This document shows, piece by piece, positions 1-8,037 of a DNA stretch of 32,141 nucleotides. The stretch's first letter is position 1. Each line of letters begins with the position of its first letter. Both the position numbers and the translations under genes were made by a program. The notes under the pieces were generated by a model, which did not search any database, was not told the DNA's origin, and was given only the letters and a program-made list of their open reading frames with translations. Source of the stretch: Flavobacterium sp. (GTDB taxonomy: Bacteria; Bacteroidota; Bacteroidia; Flavobacteriales; Flavobacteriaceae). The stretch spans positions 1-32,141 of the forward strand of contig JACMPO010000194.1 of NCBI GenBank assembly GCA_014377455.1, written 5' to 3'.

Positions 1-43
1 CTATAAATGTACTTATTTTTTTTTGAAAAATTTTTTTTTGAAT

Positions 44-550
44 TTATTTTAGTATTCCTTTAGAATTATCAGTTGTTAACAATAAAGTCTTTTTTTCGCC
101 ACTTTCTTGGTATTGAATTATATTTTGCTGATCGTTATTGAGCTCCATAAGCGCATTATTTTCTACAGATAATGAGGATAACTTTGCAATATTTTGAATT
201 TTTAAATAGCAAATTAAAACGTTTGCTTCCATTTCTTCGCTAAGATAAATTGTTGGTTTTACCGTCCCGTTTACTTTTAAAAGTAATTTTTCCGAAAGGT
301 AATTTTTTAGCAAAATAGCATCTTTTGGGATTTCTTTTTCTGATCCTAAAAATGTTTTTTTGTGATACTTTTTTTCCAAAGCATCGTTTATATCGTCTAC
401 AAAAATACGAGCCGTTATTTGAATCATTTGTTTTTTAGGAACGTAATTTATTTGATAAATCGAAACATAAAATTTGTGAATTGCAAACGAACTCAAAATA
501 ACTACAAGTAAAGTAAAAACTGTGATTTGAAACGATTTATTCATATTCAA
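44..550 (-). CDS. DUF6702 family protein
   Basis: A 168-aa envelope protein of unknown biochemical role. Residues 8-24 form one hydrophobic segment that can serve as signal peptide or anchor (FAIHKFYVSIYQI follows, typical of this family). The core pattern of short beta strands (ITARIFVDDINDALE, then KVNGTVKP, then VLICYLKIQNI) and the ending GEKKTLLLTTDNSKG match my memory of the DUF6702 family of Flavobacteriia. It starts 7 nt downstream of the CarboxypepD_reg-like gene stop, so the two are probably co-transcribed. In related genomes an M1 metallopeptidase often follows; here that position lies beyond the left edge and cannot be checked. Family assignment is from recall of sequence pattern; function is not known. 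Confidence 0.8.
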   Translation of the reverse strand: MNMNKSFQITVFTLLVVILSSFAIHKFYVSIYQINYVPKKQMIQITARIFVDDINDALEKKYHKKTFLGSEKEIPKDAILLKNYLSEKLLLKVNGTVKPTIYLSEEMEANVLICYLKIQNIAKLSSLSVENNALMELNNDQQNIIQYQESGEKKTLLLTTDNSKGILK

Positions 551-557
551 AAATAAG

Positions 558-1319
558 TTATTTTTCTTTTATAATTTCTAAATATTTCACGGCTAATTCA
601 CTCATTAAAAATGATGCTAATGTTTTATTTTTTCCATTTAATGCGACTACAAATTTAGGTTCCTCAACAATATAAAACTGAAATCCTTTAACATACTCGA
701 CTGGAATTTTCAGGGTGTTGGTAAAATAAGTATATTCGAATAAATTATTTAATTTATCCATAGCGGTTTCTTTTTTTTCGATTTCAACCTCTTTTTTCAA
801 CATTTTTGTCCTTCCTGAAATTGCATTTAATATAGGATCTAAGCCAGAAGATAGCCCTAAAGTGGTTCCAACTCCTACTCCAGAGTAAGTTTTAGAAGCT
901 GTTCTTAACTTTCGTTCTGCTGGTGTATACCGTTTAATATTAGGAGAAACTATCCCCAGCGAAACTGCATTTATGTTTTTGTATTGAATAATTTTTACCT
1001 CATCAAGTTTTCTGATGAGCGATTCCATTTTTACAAATAATAATGCATTTCTAAAATCCTCCTCATTTAACGTAACTTTTAAGCCTTTAAATTGTACTGC
1101 CGAAAACATAATTGTATCGCCAACTTTTCCTGCTACCGAAAAATAACCTCCTTTTTCAGAAACTGTTCCGGCTTGAGTTTTTAAATTCACAATATAAATT
1201 CCATCTAAGTCAGGAGAGTCGGCTATGATTTTTCCGTTTACAATTTTTGGATTCAACACTTGGCCATTAACAAAAGTTGTAAATAAAAATAAAATATATA
1301 AATATTTGAAGTTGATCAA
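558..1319 (-). CDS. Carboxypeptidase-like regulatory domain protein, exported
   Basis: An exported protein with an N-terminal CarboxypepD_reg-like beta-sandwich: after the signal sequence come VNGKIIADSPDLDGIYIVNL, a TVSEKGGYFSV turn and GDTIMFSAVQFKG, the usual order for this domain. The C-terminal half (about 130 residues) is basic and unassigned. There is no ATG in the amino-terminal region. The open frame runs back to a TTG at 1382, but a TTG at 1319 places a clean signal peptide (LINFKYLYILFLFTTFVNGQ) directly at the start, so I chose that one; the longer start remains possible. Usual role of the domain in Bacteroidota is a plug or adaptor in outer-membrane and periplasmic proteins; the exact function is unknown. 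Likely co-transcribed with the DUF6702 gene downstream. Confidence 0.75.
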   Translation of the reverse strand: MINFKYLYILFLFTTFVNGQVLNPKIVNGKIIADSPDLDGIYIVNLKTQAGTVSEKGGYFSVAGKVGDTIMFSAVQFKGLKVTLNEEDFRNALLFVKMESLIRKLDEVKIIQYKNINAVSLGIVSPNIKRYTPAERKLRTASKTYSGVGVGTTLGLSSGLDPILNAISGRTKMLKKEVEIEKKETAMDKLNNLFEYTYFTNTLKIPVEYVKGFQFYIVEEPKFVVALNGKNKTLASFLMSELAVKYLEIIKEK

Positions 1320-1397
1320 ACTTGATTTGGTTAGCTTATTAATTTGTAAAAATACCAGTTTGGCTTCAAAATAATAAGCCAAAGCAATCGTAATATT

Positions 1398-1423
1398 TTG
1401 TTAATTAATAATTTGTAATTTTG
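1398..1423 (+). promoter_or_regulatory. Flavobacterial promoter for pepE
   Basis: TTG at 1398-1400, 15-nt spacer, TAATTTTG at 1416-1423, which fits the TAnnTTTG box. It lies 19 nt before the pepE ATG. The spacer is slightly short for the consensus. Confidence 0.55.
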
Positions 1424-1442
1424 TATAAAAATTAATTTACAG

Positions 1443-2162
1443 ATGAAAAATTTGATCATTGCGAGTACCTCAACTCTTCACGGTGGCGGTTATTTAGGAT
1501 ACCTTTTGCCCGAACTTAAAATTTTATTTAAAAACTGTAAAAGCATAATTTTTATTCCATACGCTCGACCTGGCGGCATTTCAGAAGATGAATACACTGA
1601 AAAAGTTACCACCGTATTTTCTACTTTAAATATTAATGTAACTGGACTTCAAGAATTTGAAAATCCAAAAAAAGCACTTTTGGAAGCGGAAGGAATTTTT
1701 ACTGGTGGCGGAAATACCTTTTTACTTGTAGCAAAATTGTATGAAAATAAAGTTATGGACGTTTTAGCCGATGTAATTCATAGCGGAATTCCCTATTTAG
1801 GGACTAGCGCCGGAAGCAATATTACTGGAATTTCAATGCAAACTACCAACGATATGCCGATTGTTTATCCGCCAAGTTTTAAAACTTTAGGAATAATTCC
1901 GTTTAACTTTAATCCACATTATTTGGATGCCGATTTGCAGAGTAAGCACATGGGAGAAACGCGCGAAACCCGAATTAAGGAATTTCATGCTTTTAATTCT
2001 ATTCCCGTTTTGGGATTACGTGAAGGCAGTTGGCTCGACGTAAAAGGTGAAGAAATAATTTTAAAAGGCACATTAACAGCACGACTATTTAAACAAAACG
2101 AAAATACTGTAGAGATAACATCAGGAAGCAATTTGGGAAATAAAAAAAACCTCACAAATTAA
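1443..2162 (+). CDS. pepE: Dipeptidase E (peptidase family S51)
   Basis: Cytoplasmic alpha-aspartyl dipeptidase, which releases N-terminal Asp from Asp-X dipeptides in peptide recycling. The family nucleophile elbow is present as GTSAGSN with Ser122. The Asp of NDMPI (137) and the His of NPHY (159) correspond to the other residues of the Salmonella PepE triad. FTGGGNTF around residue 87 is the conserved glycine loop. At 239 aa it has about the usual length of the family plus a short basic tail. The ATG follows a good promoter by 19 nt. The stop codon TAA lies inside the loop of the terminator hairpin shared with the convergent tRNA-Gly gene, so the last codons form the left stem. Confidence 0.93.
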   Translation: MKNLIIASTSTLHGGGYLGYLLPELKILFKNCKSIIFIPYARPGGISEDEYTEKVTTVFSTLNINVTGLQEFENPKKALLEAEGIFTGGGNTFLLVAKLYENKVMDVLADVIHSGIPYLGTSAGSNITGISMQTTNDMPIVYPPSFKTLGIIPFNFNPHYLDADLQSKHMGETRETRIKEFHAFNSIPVLGLREGSWLDVKGEEIILKGTLTARLFKQNENTVEITSGSNLGNKKNLTN

Positions 2163-2176
2163 GGTGAGGTTTTTTA
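2144..2176. terminator. Bidirectional terminator, pepE / tRNA-Gly
   Basis: Inverted repeat ACCTCAC (2149-2155) / GTGAGGT (2164-2170) with an 8-nt loop, flanked by an A-run on the left and a T-run on the right. It can therefore stop transcription from both convergent genes. The pepE stop codon is within the loop. Confidence 0.85.
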
Positions 2177-2180
2177 TAAG

Positions 2181-2253
<73 letters not shown>

Positions 2254-2270
2254 ATTAATTATTGTGAGTG

Positions 2271-2300
2271 CAAAGATAGCATTACTTTTTTTTGATGCAA
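2271..2300 (-). promoter_or_regulatory. Promoter of tRNA-Gly
   Basis: On the minus strand: TTG (2298-2300), 19-nt spacer, TATCTTTG (2271-2278), a perfect match to TTG-N19-TAnnTTTG, 17 nt before the tRNA 5' end. Confidence 0.8.
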
Positions 2301-2401
2301 GTTTTTTTAAAAAAAAAATTGAGTTAAAAAATTATCAACAAAAACTAATTGCTAAACAATTTAATATTAATTTATTACAACTTATTCTTCCTATAATTTT
2401 T

Positions 2402-2842
2402 ATGAACGCAATAAAAAAAATTAGTTCTAAGGAGACTGTAACTGTTCGACATCCTGTTTTGAGATCAGGAAAAAATATAGAAACCTGTATTTTTGAAGGA
2501 GATGATTTAGATACGACTCATCATTTTGGATATTACGTTGATGGAAAATTGGTAGGTGTCATTTCAATTTATCAAAATAAAAATAGTAATTTTAATTCTG
2601 ATAATCAATTTCAAATAAGAGGTATGGCTGTTTTAAATACGCATCAAAAAAAAGGATTTGGTAAACAATTGATTAACTATTGTGAAAACTTTACCTTTGT
2701 ACAAAATAACAAATTAATTTGGATGAATGCTCGAGTTAGTGCCGTTAGTTTTTATGAAAAATTGGGTTATAAGAAAATAAATTCCTCATTTGAAATTAAA
2801 GATGTGGGTTTCCATTTTTTAATGTATAAAGAAATTGGTTAG
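2402..2842 (+). CDS. GNAT family N-acetyltransferase
   Basis: A 146-aa acyl-CoA-dependent N-acetyltransferase of the GNAT fold; the substrate cannot be read from sequence. The acetyl-CoA binding motif A is visible as IRGMAVLNTHQKKGFGKQLI, with the Q-x-x-G-x-G pattern, and the C-terminal FYEKLGY is the usual beta6-alpha4 signature. I start at the ATG at 2402. The open frame continues upstream to a GTG at 2264, but those 46 codons cover the tRNA-Gly promoter, are composed of Phe/Lys/Ile runs and match nothing in the fold. The stop overlaps closely with the next gene (1 nt spacing to the ATG at 2844), implying translational coupling with the L,D-transpeptidase. Confidence 0.88.
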   Translation: MNAIKKISSKETVTVRHPVLRSGKNIETCIFEGDDLDTTHHFGYYVDGKLVGVISIYQNKNSNFNSDNQFQIRGMAVLNTHQKKGFGKQLINYCENFTFVQNNKLIWMNARVSAVSFYEKLGYKKINSSFEIKDVGFHFLMYKEIG

Positions 2843-2843
2843 C

Positions 2844-4550
2844 ATGCCTATGAATAAATTTTACTTTTTAATACTTTTTGTTGTAATTTGGAGTTGCAGA
2901 AGAAATTCGTTTCAAGATTCTTATGCAAACACTTCTTTAGTGACCGAAATTTCAATATTTAATTCAACAAAACTTCCTATTGATTCTATTTTAATCAATA
3001 ATTTTAAAAATCAAGATTTAAAATTATTTTATAAAAATTATTCCAATCAAACTGTTTGGGATTCAAAATCGCAACGCGAATATATTTTATCTGAAATATC
3101 AAATGCTGGTAATGAAGGCTTAGAACCAGAAGATTACGAATACAAAAAACTTAAATTATACGAAGATATTTACGAAAATCTTCAAGACAGTTCACTGGTA
3201 AAATATGATTTGTTACTTACTAAAAATTTACAATTATATACTTCACATATCTGTAAAGGAAAATTAGATCCTCGAAAACTTTATGATAATTGGGATTTAA
3301 AAACCACCACAGTTGATGTGAATAAAATTCTTTTTGATGCAATATCAAATGATAAGCTGGCATCTGAAATTGAAAAATGTAAACCAAATCATCTAATCTA
3401 TAAAAAACTCAAACAGTGTTTAAAAATATTAAATTCTTTCCCTAAAGATTCTGTTCCTTACATTACAATTAAGGATAAGTTGCTTCCCAACAAAAAAAAT
3501 AAGGCTGTGATTGCTTTAAAAAAACGATTAATGTATTGGCATGATCTAGCAAATAAAGACACGCTGACAAACATCTATGACAAAGAAACACAAGATGCTG
3601 TTAAAGTTTTTCAACAACGACATGGGTTAAAACCAGATGCTGTAATTGGTAAAAGTACTGTTGAAGCCTTAAATTTTTCTAGAAATCAACGCTTAGAGCA
3701 AGTAATTGTGAATATGGAGCGTTGGAGATGGTTTTCAAGAGATTTTGGCAATCATTACTTATTAATTAATATTCCAGATTATAGTGTAGTTGCTATTAAA
3801 GATAAAGATACAACTCAAACACAAAGAGTAGTTGTGGGAAAAGAATCCCGACCTACACCCATTTTAGATTCAAAAATTTCCAATATAAATTTGAACCCAA
3901 ATTGGACCGTACCACCTACAATTTTAAAAGAAGACATATATCCGGAAGCTATTAAAAACAAAGGTGTTTTTAGACAAAAAGGGTTGACTATTTTTGATAA
4001 AAATAATAACGAAGTAAACCCATCAACTTGGAATATAGACGATGCCAATAAATATAAATATGTTCAAAATCCGAGTAGAAATAACTCTTTAGGATCTATG
4101 AAAATAAATTTTCTCAATAAATATTCGGTTTATTTGCACGATACCAACCATCGTAATTTTTTTGCTTTCACCTATAGATCTTTAAGCTCTGGATGTGTGC
4201 GGTTAGAAAAACCTCTTGAAATGGCAACTTACATTATCAACGATACCACAAAATGGTCGTTACAACGAATAAAAGATACTACTGATATTTCACATTATTA
4301 CAAATTAAAGCAGAAAAAAGAAGAAGCATTAGCAAAGAAAAATGCAAAATTATTGGCAAAGTATCCATTACTAATTATTGAAAAGAAAACATTTGCAAAG
4401 CCTGAATTAAAAACAATTTATATAAAAATAAACGAAGATATTTTTATCCATCAATTGTATTGGACGGCTTGGGAAACTAATGGGAAATTGCAATTTAGGG
4501 AAGATATCTATTGCCTTGATAGCAACTTATATTCAAAGTTAAGATACTAA
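2844..4550 (+). CDS. L,D-transpeptidase of the YcbB/LdtD type, lipoprotein
   Basis: A periplasmic peptidoglycan cross-linking enzyme that forms 3-3 (meso-DAP to meso-DAP) links, or anchors proteins to them. Order of parts (numbered from ATG 2844): signal peptide with lipobox-like VVIWSC ending near residue 18; scaffold domain about 45-200; PG_binding_1 about 220-277 (VKVFQQRHGLKPDAVIGKSTVEALN); YkuD catalytic domain about 300-470, with His432 in YLHDT and catalytic Cys451 in SSGCVRLE; then the C-terminal extension usual for this subfamily (LYWTAWETNGKLQFREDIY). At about 568 aa it has the size of E. coli LdtD. ATG 2850 is an alternative start. It is co-transcribed with the GNAT gene and ends back to back with a second L,D-transpeptidase on the other strand. 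Confidence 0.93.
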   Translation: MPMNKFYFLILFVVIWSCRRNSFQDSYANTSLVTEISIFNSTKLPIDSILINNFKNQDLKLFYKNYSNQTVWDSKSQREYILSEISNAGNEGLEPEDYEYKKLKLYEDIYENLQDSSLVKYDLLLTKNLQLYTSHICKGKLDPRKLYDNWDLKTTTVDVNKILFDAISNDKLASEIEKCKPNHLIYKKLKQCLKILNSFPKDSVPYITIKDKLLPNKKNKAVIALKKRLMYWHDLANKDTLTNIYDKETQDAVKVFQQRHGLKPDAVIGKSTVEALNFSRNQRLEQVIVNMERWRWFSRDFGNHYLLINIPDYSVVAIKDKDTTQTQRVVVGKESRPTPILDSKISNINLNPNWTVPPTILKEDIYPEAIKNKGVFRQKGLTIFDKNNNEVNPSTWNIDDANKYKYVQNPSRNNSLGSMKINFLNKYSVYLHDTNHRNFFAFTYRSLSSGCVRLEKPLEMATYIINDTTKWSLQRIKDTTDISHYYKLKQKKEEALAKKNAKLLAKYPLLIIEKKTFAKPELKTIYIKINEDIFIHQLYWTAWETNGKLQFREDIYCLDSNLYSKLRY

Positions 4551-5240
4551 CTAAGATGAGAAGCTATTATTTCTAGATGGATGGTAAATAAATAAACAGG
4601 ATTTATCTTTAATTTTTTCAATTATTTTAGCACTCATTTCAACTGGTAATGCCGGGCAACCTTGACTTCTTCCCAAGCGATTGTGATCTTTTATAAAATT
4701 AGAACAAACATAATCGGCACCATGAATTACAATTGAACGCTGTCTTGCATTGTCGTTAATTCCTTTTTCTAAGCCATCAAGTTTTAAAGACAACCCGTGT
4801 AGACCAACATAGCATTCTGCAGTTGCAAAAAATCCTAAACAACTTTTGTTAGATTTATTTTGATTGGAAAAACTTGTAGCATAATCATCGCCAGAATTTT
4901 TTCCGTGTGCTACTAATGAATTAAAAATAATTTTATTTTGGAACAAGTCAATAACCCATAATCGCTTGGCTTTGGAACTCAAACTAAAGTCGATAATTGT
5001 CAAAAATTCTTTTTGAATTAATCCCTTTTCTTTTAAAAAATAAAATCCTTCTAATGCCTTTGAAAAACTTTCTAATTTTGGTAATTGAAAATTATTTGCA
5101 TCTAAAGAATGATATAAAAACTCAATTTTATTAGTTTTGGAATAAGTCGAAGGAGTTCGAATGGTTGAAGTTTTAGATAAATTTGGTGCAAACGAAACCA
5201 AAGTAAAAAAAGCCACTAACAAAAAGAATTTTATTTTCAT
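4551..5240 (-). CDS. Murein L,D-transpeptidase catalytic domain protein (YkuD_2)
   Basis: A 229-aa exported protein with an N-terminal signal sequence (KIKFFLLVAFFTLVSFA) and a YkuD_2-type catalytic domain. Diagnostic patterns are VGLHGLSLKLDGLEKGIN, then SIVIHGADYV (His173) and GRSQGCPALP (Cys195). The SxGCPA variant distinguishes it from the SSGCVR of the neighbouring enzyme. The family is predicted to act on peptidoglycan stem peptides; the precise reaction is untested for most members. Its stop codon abuts the stop of the convergent LdtD-type gene with no gap. A TATATTTG box (5279-5286) lies 38 nt upstream of its ATG. Confidence 0.9.
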   Translation of the reverse strand: MKIKFFLLVAFFTLVSFAPNLSKTSTIRTPSTYSKTNKIEFLYHSLDANNFQLPKLESFSKALEGFYFLKEKGLIQKEFLTIIDFSLSSKAKRLWVIDLFQNKIIFNSLVAHGKNSGDDYATSFSNQNKSNKSCLGFFATAECYVGLHGLSLKLDGLEKGINDNARQRSIVIHGADYVCSNFIKDHNRLGRSQGCPALPVEMSAKIIEKIKDKSCLFIYHPSRNNSFSS

Positions 5241-5278
5241 AATAAAAAAGTAGGTTAATTGTTACACATTAAGGATTT

Positions 5279-5286
5279 CAAATATA
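5279..5286 (-). promoter_or_regulatory. -7 box of the YkuD_2 gene
   Basis: TATATTTG on the minus strand matches TAnnTTTG. No TTG is found at the usual distance upstream, so only the -7 element is supported. Confidence 0.4.
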
Positions 5287-5450
5287 CAAAATGAAAATAT
5301 TTAGAGTTAATAGTTTTTATTAATTTAAGAGATAATAAGCAATAATTAACGATTAAAAGCAAATTTTAACATTTATATATATAATAATTCTTACAAATAA
5401 TTTATACTTTTATTTTATTTTAAGAGTTTTAGAATACTATTTCAAATCGA

Positions 5451-5480
5451 TTGTGAAATTCTAATTTTCAATTATATTTG
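5451..5480 (+). promoter_or_regulatory. Promoter of the DUF5916 gene
   Basis: TTG (5451-5453), 19-nt spacer, TATATTTG (5473-5480), ATG 11 nt further on. It fully matches the flavobacterial consensus. The rest of the 250-bp gap 5241-5491 is AT-rich and shows nothing else. Confidence 0.75.
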
Positions 5481-5491
5481 CAATCCAATTA

Positions 5492-7930
5492 ATGAATCAA
5501 TTAATGAAAATCAAAAAATCAATTCTAATTGTCGCATTTGTATTGTTTTCTGTATTTACATACGGTCAAAAAAAAACACTCACAACAGTATTTACCAAAG
5601 ACAAAATAACAATTGATGGAAAATTTGATGAACCCATTTGGAAAGATGCTCCAGTTGCAAAAGATTTTATTATGCAATATCCAGACAATGGGAAACCAGA
5701 AGAACCTAATCTAAAAACCGAGGTAAAAATCATTTACGATAATGATGCCATATATATAGGCGCAACATTATATGATAATGAGCCAAAAAAAATTATGAAA
5801 GAAATTTCACAGCGCGATGAATCTGGTGCTGCAACTGATTTTTTTGGGGTTTTAATTAACGGGTTTAATGACAGTCAACAAGAGTATCGTTTTTTTGTTA
5901 CTGCCGCTGGAGTGCAACTTGATAATGTTTACACAAATAGTCGTGGAGAAGATTTTTCTTTAAATTTAATTTGGGATAGCAAACAACGAATAACTGATTA
6001 TGGTTGGGTTGTCGAAATGAAAATACCATACGCAGCACTTCGATTTTCAAAAGAAAAGGTTCAAACTTGGGGACTGAATTTTTATAGAGACATCCATCGA
6101 TTCCGTCGAGGCTATTCTTGGAATTTTATAGATGCAAAAATAGAATCTGAGGCAACTCAAGAAGGTGTTTTAACAGGAATAGAAAATATAAAAACCCCAA
6201 CCCGATTATTTTTAATTCCCTACACTTCACAATATTTTAATGCCAGCGAAGGTTTAAAAACTAAAGGTGATTTCAAAGGCGGTTTGGATATCAAATACGG
6301 AATTAGCGATGCATTTACACTAGATGCCATTTTAATTCCTGATTTTGGACAAACAGCTTTCGACAGAGTAGAATTAAATTTAGGACCTTTTGAACAACAA
6401 TTTAACGAAAATCGACCATTTTTTACAGAAGGTACCGAGTTATTTAATAAAGGTGGTTTGTTTTATTCTAGAAGAATTGGAGGGTATCCAACAGGATATC
6501 CTAACTTATCAAATGACGAAATAATTACAAAATTCCCAACCAAAGTGAGCTTGATAAATGCATTAAAAGTTTCTGGTAGAACTAAAGGAGGATTGGGAAT
6601 TGGGGTTTTAAATGCAGTTACAAAAGTAACTTATGCAGATATAATAAATTCAGTAACTGGTGAGGAACGTCAGGAAGTGATTGAGCCATTGGCAAATTAT
6701 AATGTTTTTGTTCTTGACCAACGATTCCATAAAAATAATTCGGTGTCATTTGTAAATACTAACGTAATTAGAAACGGTGAATTTCAAGATGCAAACGTTT
6801 CAGCAATGGTATTTGATTTAAATACCAAAAAAAATACGTACAATTTAAATGGGAGTTACAAGTATAGTTATGTAAATAGTTACCAAGATTTAGATAATAA
6901 AAAAGGTTTTAAAACCGATTTAGGATTTGCAGATAATTCGGGGAAATGGCGCTATGGTTTTGGGGGAGAATACTACTCAAAAGATTATGAAATCAACGAT
7001 TTAGGAATTAACTATCAAACGCATTATCACGATTTTTTTGGCAATGTTAGCTACAGAATTCTAAATCCAACCAAAACATTCAATTCTTTTTCTGTATATT
7101 TCAATCCGTATTCCGAATTTGACAATAGAACGGGACGTTTACAAGCTGGACAACTGAATTTAAATATAAATTCAACCACAAAAAAGAACGATTATATAGG
7201 ATATGGCATTAACGCAAGACCACTAGATACCTATGATTTTTATGAACCACGAACTGATTTTGAACAAAAATTTGTTAGAATACCAAAAAATATAGGATCT
7301 TACATTTATATATCGACTAATTACAACAGAAAATTTGCATTAGATTTTAATCCAAGTTTTTCTTTTATAAACGAGAAAGGAAGAGTCAACTATGGATTTT
7401 CATTTAATCCAATTTACCGATTCTCAGATAAATTTTCTATGAATTATGGCTTTCGATTTAATCGACAAAATAAAAATACAGGTTTTATAGCTAATGATAG
7501 TAACGGAGACATCGTTTTTGCAAGACGAGATCGAATAACTTATACCAACACGTTAAATGGAAAATATTCGTTAAATAACAAAATGAATATCAACTTAACC
7601 ATCAGAAATTATTGGAGTTATGCAATTAATCATGATATTTTAACTTTACAAGACAATGGTGAACTTTCGCCAAATTCCACTTACACAGCAAATAAAAACT
7701 CGAATTTAAATACCTGGAATATGGATCTATCTTATTCTTGGTGGTTTGCTCCGGGAAGTTTAATTTCAGTTTTGTATCGAAATAATTCCTCTGTTTTTCA
7801 AAGAGAATTTGATCGTGACATAGGTGTAAACTTCAGAAATGCAGTTAATCACGAAAATTTAGCGCATTCATTTTCCATAAGTATTCGCTATTTTATAGAT
7901 TATAACTCCTTGAAAAAACACTCAAAATAA
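5492..7930 (+). CDS. DUF5916 protein with N-terminal CBM9-like domain
   Basis: An 812-aa exported protein. After the signal peptide (KKSILIVAFVLFSVFTYGQ) residues about 35-225 form a carbohydrate-binding family 9-like / DOMON-type beta sandwich (ITIDGKFDEPIWKDAP is its hallmark start, followed by TEVKIIYDNDAIYIGATLYD). Residues about 235 to the end are DUF5916: many alternating amphipathic strands with aromatic girdles, ending in a strand (SISIRYFIDYN), as expected of an outer-membrane beta barrel. The family is widespread in Bacteroidota and its function is not established; surface sugar or peptide binding is a guess. ATG 5492 and ATG 5504 are both possible starts. It is monocistronic, with its own promoter. 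Confidence 0.9.
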   Translation: MNQLMKIKKSILIVAFVLFSVFTYGQKKTLTTVFTKDKITIDGKFDEPIWKDAPVAKDFIMQYPDNGKPEEPNLKTEVKIIYDNDAIYIGATLYDNEPKKIMKEISQRDESGAATDFFGVLINGFNDSQQEYRFFVTAAGVQLDNVYTNSRGEDFSLNLIWDSKQRITDYGWVVEMKIPYAALRFSKEKVQTWGLNFYRDIHRFRRGYSWNFIDAKIESEATQEGVLTGIENIKTPTRLFLIPYTSQYFNASEGLKTKGDFKGGLDIKYGISDAFTLDAILIPDFGQTAFDRVELNLGPFEQQFNENRPFFTEGTELFNKGGLFYSRRIGGYPTGYPNLSNDEIITKFPTKVSLINALKVSGRTKGGLGIGVLNAVTKVTYADIINSVTGEERQEVIEPLANYNVFVLDQRFHKNNSVSFVNTNVIRNGEFQDANVSAMVFDLNTKKNTYNLNGSYKYSYVNSYQDLDNKKGFKTDLGFADNSGKWRYGFGGEYYSKDYEINDLGINYQTHYHDFFGNVSYRILNPTKTFNSFSVYFNPYSEFDNRTGRLQAGQLNLNINSTTKKNDYIGYGINARPLDTYDFYEPRTDFEQKFVRIPKNIGSYIYISTNYNRKFALDFNPSFSFINEKGRVNYGFSFNPIYRFSDKFSMNYGFRFNRQNKNTGFIANDSNGDIVFARRDRITYTNTLNGKYSLNNKMNINLTIRNYWSYAINHDILTLQDNGELSPNSTYTANKNSNLNTWNMDLSYSWWFAPGSLISVLYRNNSSVFQREFDRDIGVNFRNAVNHENLAHSFSISIRYFIDYNSLKKHSK

Positions 7931-7943
7931 TAATATAAAATGT

Positions 7944-7969
7944 CTGATCTTTAAAATCAGGTATTTTTT
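7944..7969 (+). terminator. Possible terminator after the DUF5916 gene
   Basis: CTGAT (7944-7948) / ATCAG (7956-7960) with a 7-nt loop, followed by GTATTTTTTG. The stem is short, so confidence is moderate. Confidence 0.5.
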
Positions 7970-8015
7970 GTTTAAAATAAGCTACAACCAATAACTTTTA
8001 CTTTTTGAAATGATT

Positions 8016-8023
8016 TACATTTG
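8016..8023 (+). promoter_or_regulatory. -7 box of gpmI
   Basis: TACATTTG matches TAnnTTTG and lies 14 nt before the gpmI ATG. No TTG occurs at the usual spacing. Confidence 0.45.
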
Positions 8024-8037
8024 TTAAAAAATTTCAA

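Noticed and set aside
2264..2401. N-terminal extension of the GNAT gene from a GTG
   Set aside because: It overlaps the tRNA-Gly promoter, is low-complexity Phe/Lys/Ile, and lies outside the GNAT fold; ATG 2402 is better.
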